A stretch of 64,000 nucleotides of DNA. Origin: Xenopus tropicalis (taxonomy: Eukaryota; Chordata; Amphibia; Anura; Pipidae). The notes beneath the pieces were generated by a model that was not told the DNA's origin, ran no database searches, and saw only the letters and a program-made list of their open reading frames with translations. Made by a program: the position numbers and the translations under genes. Positions 1 through 13,526 of this stretch are shown one piece after another. Where the stretch lies: contig NC_030678.2 in the NCBI RefSeq assembly GCF_000004195.4, forward strand, positions 95,624,904 to 95,688,903, in the 5' to 3' direction. How positions within the stretch are numbered: position 1 is the first letter of the stretch; each line of letters begins with the position of its first letter.

Positions 1-94
1 GAAGTCTATCTGCTTCACTGAACTTTCCCGCACTCTTTTAACTTTTTTTTTTACCATTATGCTACCCAGTATAAAGTAGCAGACTTTGTAAATA

Positions 95-1531
95 CAGTGG
101 TGTGAAAAACTATTTGCCCCCTTCCTGATTTCTTATTCTTTTGCATGTTTGTCACACTTAAATGTTTCTGCTCATCAAAAACCATTAACTTTTAGTCAAA
201 GATAACATAATTGAACACAAAATGCAGTTTTAAAATGAAGGTTTACGTTATTAAGGGAGAAAAAAAACTCCAAATCTACATGGCCCTGTGTGAAAAAGTT
301 ATTGCCCCCCTTGTTAAAAAATAACTTAACTGTGGTTTATCAATTTAAATTTTCAATTTCAATTTCAATTTCAATATCAATTTCTGTAGTCACCCCCAGG
401 CCTGATTACTGCCACACCTGTTTCAATCAAGAAATCACTTAAATAGGAGCTACCTGATACAGAGAAGTAGACCAAAAGCACCTCAAAAGCTAGACATCAT
501 GCCAAGATCCAAAGAAATTCAGGAACAAAGGAGAACAAAAGTAATTGAGATCTATCAGTCTGGTAAAGGTTATAAAGCCATTTCTAAAGCTTTGGGACTC
601 CAGCGAACCACAGTGAGAGCCATTATCCACAAATGGCAAAAACATGGAACAGTGGTGAACCTTCCCAGGAGTGGCCGGCCGACCAAAATTACCCCAAGAG
701 CGCAGAGACAACTCATCCGAGAGGCCACAAAAGACCCCAGGACAACATCTAAAGAACTGCAGGCCTCACTTGCCTCAATTAAGGTCAGTGTTCACGACTC
801 CACCATAAGAAAGAGACTGGGCAAAAACGGCCTGCATGGCAGATTTCCAAGGCGCAAACCACTTTTAAGCAAAAAGAACATTAAGGCTCGTCTCAATTTT
901 GCTAAAAAACATCTCAATGATTGCCAAGACTTTTGAGAAAATACCTTGTGGACCGACGAGACAAAAGTTGAACTTTTTGGAAGGTGCATGTCCTGTTACA
1001 TCTGGCGTAAAAGTAACACAGCATTTCAGAAAAAGAACATCATACCAACAGTAAAATATGGTGGTGGTAGTGTGATGGTCTGGGGTTGTTTTGCTGCTTC
1101 AGGACCTGGAAGGCTTGCTGTGATAGATGGAACCATGAATTCTACTGTCTACCAAAAAATCCTGAAGGAGAATGTCCGGCCATCTGTTCGTCAACTCAAG
1201 CTGAAGCGATCTTGGGTGCTGCAGCAGGAAAATGACCCAAAACACACCAGCAAATCCACCTCTGAATGGCTGAAGAAAAACAAAATGAAGACTTTGGAGT
1301 GGCCTAGTCAAAGTCCTGACCTGAATCCTATTGAGATGTTGTGGCATGACCTTAAAAAGGCAGTTCATGCTAGAAAACCCTCAAATAAAGCTGAATTACA
1401 ACAATTTTGTGTTTACTTGTGTTATCTTTGACTAATAGTTAAATGTGTTTGATGATCAGAAACATTTTGTGTGACAAACATCCAAAAGAATAAGAAATCA
1501 GGAAGGGGGCAAATAGTTTTTCACACCACTG
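95..1531 (+). mobile_element. Tc1/mariner-type DNA transposon, internally deleted
   Basis: The element is bounded by TA dinucleotides (93-94 and 1532-1533), the expected Tc1/mariner target duplication. Its ends form inverted repeats of about 130 bp (95-226 and 1400-1531); the outermost 49 bp of the two ends are identical, starting CAGTGGTGTGAAAAACTATT. The left repeat is followed by a short (TTTCAA)n run at about 345-385. At 1,437 bp it is shorter than the roughly 1.6 kb usual for Tc1 elements, because the end of the transposase gene is missing. The long inverted repeats suggest an IR/DR-type arrangement like other vertebrate Tc1 families, but I did not resolve the inner direct repeats. Confidence 0.95.
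499..1431 (+). pseudogene. Tc1-like transposase, inactivated
   Basis: This is the cut-and-paste transposase of the surrounding element. The N-terminal part (499-933) has the paired-type helix-turn-helix region (KAISKALGLQRTTVRAIIHK), the GRPTK basic motif and the second HTH. An in-frame TGA at 934-936 stands where the family normally has Trp, in the stretch 'DCQDF-stop-ENTLWTDETK'. The same frame continues to 1431 with the first catalytic Asp (WTDETK, codon 955-957) and the third residue, Glu, in NPIEMLW (1333-1335). The second catalytic Asp, normally the first D of a DNDPKHT motif, is Glu here (QQENDPKHTS, codon 1228-1230); spacing to the last Glu is 34 residues, as in DD34E enzymes. After ELQQF the frame runs straight into 3' non-coding sequence, so the C-terminus is deleted. 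With a nonsense codon, a catalytic substitution and a lost C-terminus it cannot be functional. The start is the first ATG after the inverted repeat. Confidence 0.92.
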
Positions 1532-1533
1532 TA

Positions 1534-1933
1534 GATTCACCATATAAATCAGTATTGCAAAAAAGCCTAGCAGAAAATACAGAAATGCACGTGTATATGT
1601 ACATATACCATCAGAACAGAACAGGGCTTATCTACAGCTTTTAGCATTGTTCTAAAGGTGCAATTGTTTTAAAGTTTGAAAAGTTCAAAAATGGATGCTC
1701 ATGAAAACAGCAAATGACTTTTGTAGCTTTAATGTTACCATTTTGCCAAGAGTTAATGGCATATTAACTGTAATGTCTCTCATGTATAAATTGTGTTACA
1801 GATCTATTCACCTGGCAACCAATCAGCAGGAAGCATTTACTGGCTCACATTGGTTGCTATGGGTTACTGCACTTGGGTACACTTTGTGTCTATTACATAT
1901 GTGTCTATTACATATTTGCGTCTAGTACATATA
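1534..1933. other. Intronic stretch, no gene
   Basis: I see no coding signal. Around 1806-1900 there is a fragment with 'ggcaaccaatcag' and 'ggttgctatgggttactgca', motifs that also occur in the palindromic MITE at 15068-15242, so part of it is probably an old MITE remnant. Confidence 0.5.
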
Positions 1934-2297
1934 GGGGCACATTTACTTATCCATGAACGCTCCGAGCGTTTGTTCGTTCGGTCCAACCACGACTTTTTTG
2001 TACCTTGCACAACTTTTTTGACGCTTGCATGACTTTTTCAGCACTTTAGCGACAGTTTCGCCGCTTTCGCAACTTTTTTGTATTTTTAGTGCGAAAAAAT
2101 CGGATCAGTTTTGCCGCTGTTTACAATCGTTTGGTACGAAAATTTTGTGTCTTTCAGATCGCCAATACGATATTATTGTGACTAATATGATTTTTCCGTA
2201 AGCATTTTCGTGGTATTTGCGATCTTCAGAAATTTTCGTTTCCAATCCAAATTTTTCCCATTTAGGATTCAAACTCGTGTTTTGATGAATCTGCTCC
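1934..2297. mobile_element. MITE of the 'GGGGC..atttactaatcc' family (copy 1)
   Basis: The left end 'ggggcacatttacttatccatgaacg' matches the copies starting at 24647 and 25911, and the right end '..ggattcaaactcgtg..gaatctgctcc' is the degraded counterpart. The interior is rich in 'cgactttttt' and 'gcaacttttttg' words. There is no ORF of its own. Target duplication is not recognisable in this copy, which looks older than the others. Confidence 0.65.
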
Positions 2298-5200
2298 TTG
2301 GGCTTGGTTATAGTCAAGCCTAAGACAAAGTACCACACAAGCAGCTCTCATTCCCTGGGGGAATTCTTCTCTGAGAATCTATTCCTCTTCCAACATTCAG
2401 TGGTCAAACATCATGGTATTATTGACCTCTCCTTGGCAGCCCATTCATTTCCTAACCCAATAAACAATGGGCTTTATAAAACACAAATATTACACACAAC
2501 ACCAGAACAGTGACCAGATACTTCCCACTTAGCCGAAGCAAATCACTACAACAAATCACTACAACAGGCTCCCTACTTGCGGCCACTTGGCTCTGGGGTT
2601 AATATCTAAATAAGGTTGGCTAGAGAGTATGTAACCATAGCATATTATTTATGTCATTGTTTCTTCCTTGTTCTTTTATCACATATGTGTTTCATGCTAA
2701 TATAATAAGCATCATTTTACATTAGAACTAACTTGGCTAATATTTCTTCTTTCAATGTTATGTTTGTTATAGAGACAATAGTTTAATAACATGTAGTCCA
2801 ATCCATGCACTTTGCCCATTGATCAGTTGTTTCACAGCTCAGTGAACTGAAGTCATTGAGTACAATGATTTTGTTACTGAAAATAATCAATCTAACATTT
2901 TTTTTAATCCCAGCAGCATTTTGAAAATCCTAATATAGCATGTTTGCCTAATGGCACCAGGAGACAATGTTAGCGTTTTTCTAGATTTATATTGACAGTC
3001 TAATCATTTCTATAATATCATCATTGTTTGACTGTCAATAAAGAAATGTAGAACTGAATTTATATCACAGAGGAGAGGGCTCATTTGCTAAAGGTAGGCT
3101 CAAGCGGTAGGTGTAATTAAAGTAACATCTATTGATTTTTGTCTGATTGAAATGGCAGAGATGTTTGGCAGAGAGCCCTCCAGCTTTTGTACAGCTCACT
3201 TAATCCTTAGTGGCTACTCATTTATTTATGCATGTCCTGAATGAAAGAAATGTGGACAGTTGGTGTATTTTCCAGCTAAGTATTCAATGTCCCAAGCATT
3301 CAGGATAACAGGTTCCATACCGTACTTTTTAATGTAAATGCCCAAACTATTGTTGAACCATAAATTCCAGGATATCCCAACAATCATTGTGTTAGTGAGC
3401 CACAAAGGATAAATTACAGTATGCATTTGATTTTGATTTGACACATAGTAAAAATGTATTATTATTATAAAAAATATGGTTAATATTATTAGAAGCCAAT
3501 AAACCTGCCTGTGTGAAAAGAAAATGGGGTACCCTGAGTAAACCTATGATGTGGGGAGGCAAAATGAAGCTCAGGTCCCCAGCGCTGCACAGAAGCAATG
3601 CTATTCTAGGCACACTGCAGGCTGTAGAAATAAAATACTTTTTATCTGGACTTGGATTAAATGCTGCAAAGTTTCTCTATGTTTCACCCCCAACTAAGTA
3701 TCTCATCATTGATTTATCTGCAATCTGCTGGCTTAATGTGAAGATTATAAAAAGGTTATTACATAATTTTGAATTAGTGAACTTAATTATATTGCAACAA
3801 ATCAATTTCCAGACAGCAACAAAGTGTGTAGATTATTTCTAAAATATCTTCCCAATGCTGTTAATCCTTCTGTCAGCCCCAGTAATATAAATGATAAATG
3901 TCTTGATAACTATGGAACTGAATCACAAATCTTGTAGCAACAACTATAATTTTGGAGAGTGTGCCAGGACACATGCAAAATGTGTTCATTGCTGTATCAG
4001 TGAATCTTTCATAGATCTATTTATCATATTACCCAGTAGGCTACCGATTCATCATTATACAGAAAACTTCATATTTTCATCTAAGTGTCACTTATATTAT
4101 GTCTGCTAAACCAATTCTTGTTTTAAACTATTGTTTCAAACGCATACTTAAAGTTGTCTTCAATTCACTTTTCTATTTTACATGGTAAGGGCATACATTT
4201 ATTTTCTGATGTTTTGTTATTTAGACTATTAATTATATAAATGACCCTCAACTGGACAGTTTCTGTTTCACTAATTTATTTCCATGGGCTGGGCTTCCAA
4301 AGTGCAGCACATTCTCTAGTCAGCTATTAGGTGGTAATAGAACCTTATTCTTACTAATTACTCCCTGGCCAGCCTAATATTTCTGTAGCTTTCCTTGCCA
4401 CATTAGAGCATTACTTGCTCACTTTCAGTACACCTAAATATAATTCCTAGATCACAGTGTTGTTATTACAGTGTACCTCATTTATTAAGTGCAGATTAGA
4501 ATACCAAAACTTTGCATCCTGACCCATGGATTATGCCCTTATGTGGGGTAAGCTGGGCATGTTGGTGTCCCCTTGGAGCTCTAGCTTGCATGTCATTCAG
4601 ACATACATGTTAGAGAGCATCAAAGGGAGCAAGGTGTAATGGCACTTTGCTGAGCAGCATGATAGTGATCTATTAAGTATGACAGTACTAGGTATTGAGC
4701 AGGTTTTATTGGGAGTTAGGCAGGGTGATTTGGAGAAAGCCCTTTTACAAACTGGATTTATGTACTTAAGACTCTAAACACAGGTGGTTTAAATGGAGAA
4801 AAAAAGCTTTATACCTTTTTTTATAAATATGAATTGAAAAAGCCATACAATTTTCCCTTATAAAAGTTGTGGTTAAAAGTATTATGTGTTCTTGTTTTCT
4901 TTTATATATTATCTTATATTAACATGAATTTTCTTATAGGATTTACATATTGTTTAATTTCTACTATGCTGTGACATTAAATAATACAATGTACAGTATT
5001 TAGGCCATTTTTTTCACTGTAACTCATGTTGCCTAATTCCTATTACTAGCTTAGAAAGGTGAACTGTGCACTGAAAAGCACAATCTCACTGCCCCTGTGT
5101 TATTGATCCTTAGATAATAGTTTTTATAGACTGTAATTCAGCAGTCCTCCTCCAGTCTGCCACATTATATCTGGAAAGCTCAGTATAGACTAGAGGTCAA

Positions 5201-7825
5201 CTGACTAATAGCTGGCAACGGGGAATCAATAGAAGGGATAGCACACCGCACAATAAATGGTAGTCATTTAGAAGAAATGGACATTTATAGTAGACATATT
5301 GCTATGATATGTTAGTGCTCGCAAGGGACAATTTCTTTATATGATTTGGAGGCTAAACCTCAAAAGAAAAGCCTGTGTTACTTATTATATTCTTGTATTT
5401 TATTATTATATACTTCCTTCTATAAAACAGAATATTGCAACTACACTAAAAAGAACAGCAAATGCTGTCAAGTATTTGACTTGTTTCTTACATGAACGTG
5501 TGCAGTAAAAGTATTCAAGATTTAACTACAAAATTACAGTTGAAAAGGTAAAAATTAACAAAATACAACATGAGCTAAAACTGCAAAGGTCATGGAACTG
5601 AAAGGAATAGAAAACGCACAACTAATTATAACAAAATCTAGGCACATTTGTACAGCTCATAGAATAGAACTGAAGTACAAGTCAGATATCAAATTGACCA
5701 TTGACAGGTCTGGTAATGTTTTCATACTCTACAAAGCACAGAACAGATTTTGCCTTGGGAAATGTCCACAAGAACTCAATATATATTGATTTGAATGTTA
5801 TCTAGGTCCACAGTGAAAAACTAAAGGAAAAACACCTAGTAGTGTATGTGCTAGGGAGTTATTTTCCTTGGTATGTCTCCCCATGTTGCATATTTATAGG
5901 AAAAAGCAAACCACCACACAATTATAGTTTGCAGAATACATAGCAAATGATAGAAATATGGGGTATTCTTGCTGCATTCTTCGTTTGATCTCCTACAGAA
6001 TTGTAAGACACAATACTGACATTGGGGCTACCCAGGGGTGTAACTACAGAGGAAGCAGACCCTGCATGGGGGCCCAGTCAGTAACAGTAATGCTACTGGG
6101 ACTACCCTACTAATCTGAGCATTAATTTTAAACACTGAATCACAGTTCCGTCTAGTGCAGTATGGTTTGTAGGATTAAATACTGAAAAACTTCATACTAT
6201 ATTAAGCACTGTATATAAAACCCAAGCCCAGCATGGGATGCCCCTATAATCCAATCCACTTACCCATAAAGACTATGTATAAATAGGCAGTATATCAGAA
6301 TACATTATGAAAAGAGTCTGTGGTAAAAACTGGTGCAGTCAGCTATGGTTCACTTGGATTTCTTTCTTCAGTGTTATCTTCACATGACAGACTACTATCT
6401 GCTAAAAGCTGTATGATGTTATATATTCCTGGAACCGCTTGGTTACTTCTAATAGTCTTATATTTGACTATAATTATACCTTGGAAATTGCAATTGGAGT
6501 TTTTTTTGTTTTTGCATCCCAAACAGGAGAACACCCTGGAAACTGAAGAGTGCATTACCAGATAATACATTTTGCTTCTCCTTATCCACATTCTAGTCTG
6601 TGTCTTATGCAAAATATTAACCTTTAAAGTTCATTGTAAAGTGAGATATTTACACAAAATGCTGCTTAACACTTAAATGTCCAGAAAAAGGGTATGATAA
6701 AAAAATAAAGACCATTCTGTTTCTTTATACTACTGCAGAATGAGGAATATCCCAGATGTTTTCACAGACTGATGCATGATATATACAGTATATACTTGTA
6801 TAATAATGCAAGAAAATCAGCTTTAGCCATTTAAACATATTGCTGAGCAGGAAGAAGTGCTGAGGCATGCATGGGGCATTTCATTTATGAAGGAAGGCTG
6901 AAAGGACTCAAGAGGTGCTTGAAAGGTTACATAGTGAAGAAGTGTCACTTCTTCTGTGCTTGCAGGCATTGAGGATTAAAAGACAAATGTGCTAAGCACT
7001 GGCATTTACAAGCTGTTTGGTGAAAGTCATAGAAGGTTGTAAGGTGAAAGGAGTAAAGGGAAGGAAAGGACTGTAAATTCAAATTGGGATTCTAAATTAG
7101 AAAGTTACTTCTCATAGTAAAATATTTTTTATGTTGCTCCTAACACAACAGCATGGTTCTTAGGTCATTTTTCTGTGCTGTGTAATCAAGAGTATATAAA
7201 CTTGCTTTTGTTGGAGAGATCTCCATGGGTTCCATAGAGACTGTGTGTGCCTCAGACCTTACCTGTCTATTGCTAGCCAATAATCAATATATTGTGTTTG
7301 CCAATTCTTGCTTAAAGCTCATAGTATTTCTAGCATTTATTTTTCTTTGACAATGATAACCTTTTACAAATATAATACAGGTCAATACAGGGTAATCTCA
7401 GGGGAGCTCTTTTCCCACAGAAATGTATAAAGAACAAAAGGCCTTCACTTTAGATTTGAAGAAATGTGTTTTCACCTTCAAAATGGATGTCTTTCTGTGA
7501 AATGCATGCCGTTGTGATTGAAAATTCTTTCAAAAGTGGAAAGGAAACAAGACAAGAACTAATTTTCAGAAAGATAAATAGCTGATCAAACATGCATTTA
7601 GAATTCCTATAAGACTGGCAAGTGCTAAATGGATAATAAGTGGTATGTCCAAGTGCTGAAATGGATGGTCAAAAGTTTATTTTATAAAATGTATGTGTTG
7701 CAACTATATGTTACTATATACTTTGTATACAGTAACTATATATTCTTTACCAGTTCCTTTGAATGTCATTTTATTTTCAAAACGTAACTTATAAATATAT
7801 TTTATTTCTCTGCTAAATCAGAGAA
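2298..7825. other. Intronic stretch, largely unique
   Basis: AT-rich sequence with stop codons in all frames; the few ORFs of 60-110 codons show no recognisable domain. I searched the minus strand by eye for the next DOC2 C2B exon (motifs KKSKHKT, TLNPEFNE, WDYDIG) and did not find it. The only repeat piece I recognise is at 6033-6080. Confidence 0.5.
6033..6080 (+). repeat. Fragment of a 'caggggtgtaactacagaggaagcagaccctg' repeat
   Basis: The text starting CAGGGGTGTAACTACAGAGG is shared, with changes, with 46996-47045. CAGGGG ends are common in hAT-type MITEs, but neither the second end nor a target duplication is visible here. Confidence 0.45.
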
Positions 7826-8090
7826 AAACTGCTGCCCTGAGGCAGGTTGATAATCTCATCTCAGGCGGCAGCACCCACAGATTAGCAAGGGTTAGCCGTT
7901 TATCAAACCAGAGTTTTGGCTCTTCTAGTGCAGTGAGACCTATTGCACTCTCTACACTAAAGGTGCACCCCCCCCCTCAACCTGCACCAATACTGGTTTT
8001 CTCAGCACAGTGGGGTAAGGGGGGCAGCATTGAGGATGTTGTCTCAGGCGGTCTGGGTATCGGGTGACCTGGGTCCCTAAAACACCCCTG
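7826..8090. mobile_element. Probable non-autonomous DNA element ending CACCCCTG
   Basis: The segment contains two copies of 'tctcaggcgg' (7859 and 8042), and the right boundary reads 'gggtccctaaaacacccctg', a hAT-like terminus. The left end and the target duplication are unclear. There is no coding capacity. Confidence 0.4.
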
Positions 8091-9289
8091 TAACAAATAA
8101 ATTAGGTTCAAACAATCTCTGTGCAGCAGGTGGTTTGTACAGAGGATTTCAATGGAAGATAAGTTGATGGTACATAGTGCTGACTGGAGAGAGAAGAGAC
8201 AACTAACATATACTGCAGTATCTTAGCAGGTCATTGTGACTCTGCCTATATAAGTTAAAACAAATTGTAAACTCTTGATCCATTCTCTTACCATTTAATT
8301 TCCAAAACAGCCCCGTAGGCTGTACATCCAGGGGCATTTTAATAAATGAGTGCAGCTGTTAGACCAGTATTGTGCGCCAGGAACCCACTTCTACTTTTGT
8401 AAACACAGACCATTTCTGGCATATTGCCTGCTTTATTACATTACATTACATTAAGTTAATCTGCTTGAAGGTAGCACTTCCAAAAATTTCTTAAGGGCAG
8501 TTGCAGGGGGCCCACCAGTGCGATCTTTGCCCTGGGTCCAATGGTACCATAAAGTGGCCCTGTGTGCGTTCCATATGAGAAACCACTGTACAGGCCTGAC
8601 ATTCTATAAATGCTGAAATGAAATGATAATAAAAGTAGGGTTATAAAGATTTTGCATTACACTAACCAGGAATCAAAATGAGAATGATAATAAAGAAAGT
8701 AGTAAGCCATTTAGTTGCTACAAGTTTCAAACCATGAATAATTATATTTTCTCAAAACACTTGCTAATAATGTGAATTTTCTATTTGCATATCTTAATTA
8801 GATCAATTTATTTTGCAAAAACTAAAATAGCAGTTCTGGAGGAGGGGGCCGGAGAAGTGTCAGGCAAAAACAGATTTATTCTTCAGGTTAATGATGCATT
8901 CAGTACATGCACAAGGTAGGATAAAGTAGATGCTAAATACCCTAACCCAGCAGTCTTTTTATTAAGGACCAGTAATGCCATAAAGTGAGAATATTTTATT
9001 TACATTTTACATTTACATCTTTCAAAAAAATATTACTTGGTAGTTCTGGGACTTTTCTTCCTCTAAGTGACATCTTTCCCCTATTTATCTTCATTTAAGG
9101 ACTAAAGCCCTCAAAATCAAAACTGTTACCTGCTTATGCAATGTGGGTCCCGCAGCACAAATGAAGCTACAGTGGGAGACTGAATGGCTACAATCAGCTT
9201 CATTATATGTATACTATATTAAATCTTCTAAAGGAAACACATTTAAAATACTTCTGCAATTGTGGGCTTTTAAAAATTATACTTCACTC
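8091..9289. other. Intronic stretch, no gene
   Basis: No domain-like translation and no splice-flanked conserved segment seen. A short ATTAC run (tacattacattacatta) lies near 8440, and 8490-8560 resembles a worn MITE end (ggcccaccagtg, ctgggtcc). Confidence 0.4.
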
Positions 9290-9541
9290 TTAATGGGGTA
9301 GTATACCTTTTTCTCAACACAAGAGCAATGAATGGGGCTTGTGTGGAACACACTTTTTTCCTATTCTTATCATTACAAAAGAATCTTTGGTTTTTGTTAT
9401 GGAAGCTACTCCATGGTCGCTCCTTGCAAGGTAGATAATTAGATGACCTGTGCACAGATAAACCCCCCTGCATGATGGAAAAAAGTATGGCACAATACTT
9501 GTTGAAATGATGTTGAACAAGGGGGTATATTGTCTCTTTAA
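9290..9541. mobile_element. TTAA-flanked MITE (252 bp)
   Basis: TTAA at 9290-9293 and 9538-9541 flank inverted ends: left 'ttaatggggtagtatacc', right (reverse complement) 'ttaaagagacaatatacccc'. TTAA targets are typical of piggyBac and Kolobok elements. The inner motif 'caaggtagataattagat' is shared with the MITE at 41488-42060, so the two are one family. Confidence 0.7.
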
Positions 9542-10671
9542 CAATATTATATTATGGACACCGGTGTGATATAGTAACTACAGTCTTTATTATCTTGACA
9601 GGGTATTATTTCTGTCTCACTTTTCTGGTGAAAAGAATCCTGGAATCCATGAGACACGGCTGCTATAATAACTCATTTTTGCTAAAGCATTTTGGGAAAC
9701 ATGGATCTCGATCACAGGCAGCTGCTAAAGGCTTGCTTATAAACGGTTTTCTGTTCATAGGTCATAAATATTTATATAACATGTTTGACTTGAAAAAAAA
9801 GCGTAGCACTCAGCAGGTGATAAGGACTGCAAATTTCCGGAATGAATGTGTAATTATCTTTCACATATTGTCAGCGAGTAAAATCTCAGTATCTTTAAGG
9901 GCACATAGTCTTTATTTAGTAAGGTTCTCATGGCTTTTACGGTATATGGCACAGCTTTTTTCCTGTTAAATTATTTAAATGTTGGTATAGACAATTAAAA
10001 CAACATAGCAACCACAACTGGGGATTTTGACAGATCCCTAAAGAATAAACAATGATGTTGATGATCAGGCTGGTGATTCATTTGGCTGAATAACTATGGT
10101 GCAATGGCGGAACAGTTATTTTTTGTCCAGAATAATACTTGGACTGTGGCAGGATGGTTATTAGGAAATATTTTGCTCTGAACTTGTAATATTGTTATGA
10201 GTTAAAAGTAGAAGTGCCCATAAAACATTTGTGCAATACTGTGTGAGGTTTAAGGTCTCTGCTGTCAAGGCTTCTACCAACCAATTGGATTGTAAGCTGT
10301 GGGTGGCAGGAAACCCCTTTGCTTTGCGTGTAAACTCTTATCACTTATCTTGACTGTATTTTTATACATAGTATGTTGATATTTATGTTCAACTACTGTA
10401 TATTACCTATCTGTACAAATAATTTCAGTGGGTTCCCCTGGGGCTACTTTCAGTCTGCTATAAGTGTTACTGGCTAGGTCAGCAATTGCTACAAGCAGTA
10501 AGGATATACTATATACATATTCATACAAATATTATTACATTTACAAATAACTTTCAAAAACTTGTAATTACTATACAGAGGAAAGTTGCTTAGAATTATA
10601 TTTCCTTTTATCTTGCAAGAAATAAAATTGGAAGGATGTTCCCTCTAAATATGTTCACTTAGTTATCTTAG
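9542..10671. other. Intronic stretch, no gene
   Basis: A 124-codon plus-strand ORF (9595-9969) is present, but its translation has no recognisable motif and no sign of splicing or conservation. Nothing else stands out. Confidence 0.4.
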
Positions 10672-11168
10672 TTAAAGTGGACCTGTCACCCTAACAAATA
10701 ATTCCAAATTCTTTTCTACTGTATTTGTTAAGCAAAATAAACTTAATTTATACTATATAAATGATATAAATCTAGTCTCCTTTAGTCTTGTAATTACACA
10801 ATCACAGCAAGCAGGCAGCTGCCATTTTATGGGCACTGTCATTAACGCAAGTTTTGTATCGCCCCAAAATCTTGTTTATGTGCCACAATGGGGGACCTGA
10901 TGCCCAGGATACACAAATTTAGACTGTTAAGAGGGAGGCGGATGTGAAGAGTTCAGTGACATCTAGGAAATGCTGAATGGAAAGTGAAAGTAACTGACGG
11001 CTGCCTCTACGCCTGAGGCTTAGAGGCGAGGCAGGCAATATGACTGACAGATAATAAATACATTTATAACAGGTATATTTTAATGAAAAATAATCTGGGT
11101 TTTATGTTTAATTTGAAAAGGAATTTTATTATACAGATTTTTTTGTCTGGATGACAGGCCCCCTTTGA
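10672..11168. mobile_element. TTAA-type MITE, 'agtggacctgtcacc' family
   Basis: The left end is TTAA plus 'agtggacctgtcaccc' (10672-10692). The right end is its imperfect inverse, 'ggatgacaggccccctttga', with one change in the terminal TTAA. The interior is non-coding. This is a common type of frog TTAA MITE. Confidence 0.7.
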
Positions 11169-13052
11169 GTAACTAAGTAACATTATTTCAACTCATAAGT
11201 TACAAAATAGATATGTATATTTGCTAAGCATTTTAAATGTTTATAAAACAGTCACACCAAATCAGTTATGTGTCAGGAAGATACAAGGCATCATTTATCT
11301 CATGACAGGCTCTGTAACAGTGAGTCGCTCCTAGGAGAGCTTCTCTTGACATTTGTGGCATTTTTAAAGATTTTCAGCTAAATGATTGATGTCATTTCAT
11401 ACAAAAATTGACATCTACAATTATTTTTAAAGTTAGACTTGAGAGAAACATTATTTCCTCTTGTGTATTATTCCAAAGTGATAATGTAGTTCCACAGAGA
11501 CCAGCTCTTCTGTATAAGAAAGTTGTATGATAAGTTCTGGGACAGAGCATTCAAACATAAAAAACAAATATAATAAAGAAAACCCTCCTGAAAGCATGAA
11601 ATCAAATCAAATATTACGCTGTATCGAATTACGAATGTACCGAATTACTAACAAGTTTATATATTGTGGCACAGATCTAACACAAAGATCCAGTAATGGA
11701 TACCAGAAATAGGGACTAGTTTTGGGGCAGGGGGCAAGCATAGATGTGATTGGATATAACAAGGTGCACTATTTGAAATGTCCTGGGTTTCAATCAGCAG
11801 GAAGTTTAATGAATTATATAAACGAAACCCATAAAGCCTACACAGTTAATATATCAGTAGAAAGGGTACAGCCAGCATAGTTTATAAAGTCCCAAAAGAT
11901 ACTTTAGCATTAACACAGGGGAACAGGGGAAGGAAAAGAATGTAGGCAATATGTTTTGTGATACCTGTCTTCTCCCTGTAAATTGTGTATCTATTATAAT
12001 GTGCATTACAATGTCTATCAGGTAGTAAACCACATGACACATGCTTGTACCCCCCCAACCCAGATAGATGTACATCACAGTTGTTAGTAAAAGATATAAC
12101 AGTTCCTTCCTCCATAATAAAGTTTTGCATAGATGGATTTGTTCTATTGTAAGGCAGAATATAAAAGCAAAACAAAGCATTGTTTATTCCATTCACATTA
12201 CTGCAAAATAATTTAGCATTGCACTGAGACTGTTGTCTGGTGTAGCATATCTTGCTGCTCTTTCTTATACTTTAGATTTACATGCTGTACATGCTATCCC
12301 TTATTAATCACATATAGTATAAAACAGTAAAGCACTGAAGCATTCTTCTGCAAGCAATGACCTTGCCTAACTATCCTGTAACAAAACAGTCAGGTCTACC
12401 TTAGAGTACTGGAGGAAATCTGCTCCAAGGAATTGCTGTTTAACTATAGGGGAGAGATATACTGTAAAGACTGAGAGAGATGGCTTCCCTGATGTCTGGG
12501 GTCTCTGCAATTATTTTTATAATTTTTCATCTCATTGACAGTGATAAATTGAGTGCCGCAATTTCATTTGCATTATACTTTACTTTTATTATCACTTTTT
12601 GTAACAATTTCAGATGCCTTGGTGTATGTGTTAAGACATCATATGCCATTGTAAAGGTTAAAAAAAGGTTTCAGAAGTTTTTATTTCTCAATAAATCCAG
12701 TTGTTTAGTTCAATCAGGTTGTTTAGACAATCAGGTCTTTTGCTTTTTTGACCAATCCTGGGCTTTCATTTTCTACTCTGCAGTGCACACTGTATGCCAG
12801 AAATGGATAATTATTTGCCTTTTTGCTACATTAGCCACCTCAAGGAGTGAAAGCATCACTTTCACCCCAGATATATGTAGATGGTAATGGTATATTAGAA
12901 ATTATTTATTTTGTGTAAAACCTCCATTATTGATCCCACTCATAATTACATGTTGGTATAATGTTGATTTAACTACGCAGAACCATTCTGATTATACTGT
13001 TGTGGGACATCTATGCTATTCTTAGTTATCTGGGATTTACAATATAACTTAA
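11169..13052. other. Intronic stretch, no gene
   Basis: ORFs of 104-135 codons occur (11854-12196 minus, 12480-12887 plus) but carry no recognised domain and lack a credible coding context. No repeat family identified by eye. Confidence 0.4.
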
Positions 13053-13526
13053 TTTTAGGTGGGTAATTCAGTTCCACGTGTTACAGGATATACAGGTAAA
13101 AGCTTACATTTTTCGTGATTTGTATACTAAACTTTCTAAAACCCCAAGAATTAATCACGATAATTTCTGTAGTTCTAAAATTTCTCACCAATGCTTTTAT
13201 CGTTGGTACAAAAATATCGCAATTGCGTTCCGAAAGTCACTAAATTTTAGGGCTGTAAAGTTCGGCCACGAAAACAGTTCTGGCTTTGATGCCTTCCATT
13301 GCTGGCTTTGGAAGCCTTCCATAGGACTCAATGGTACTCGACAGATTAAACCTGGCAAAAATATAGTCCCAATGAAAATGTAACCAAAGTGTTAACGAAT
13401 TCCGGAATGTTCGTATTCTTCGTGCAAAATACGTTTTTTGGTGGAAATGTACTGAAAACTACAAAATTGTTCTATAATTTAGAAACAAAACAAATATATC
13501 TCAAAATTGTTTAGTAAATGGGCCCC
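13053..13526. mobile_element. Degraded MITE related to the 'GGGGC..atttactaa' family
   Basis: The right end 'gtttagtaaatgggcccc' is the inverse of the family's left end, 'gggg..atttactaa'. The interior (13290-13360) carries the 'ggaagccttccataggactcaatgg.actc' and 'aacctggc' module that is tandemly repeated at 26189-26344 and inverted at 36455-36520. The left boundary is uncertain. Confidence 0.5.

Noticed and set aside
9595..9969. 124-codon plus-strand ORF
   Set aside because: No recognisable domain and no supporting context inside a doc2b intron.
12480..12887. 135-codon ORF with hydrophobic stretches, possible membrane protein
   Set aside because: AT-rich intronic DNA often gives such hydrophobic runs; no motif, splice signal or homologous protein recognised.
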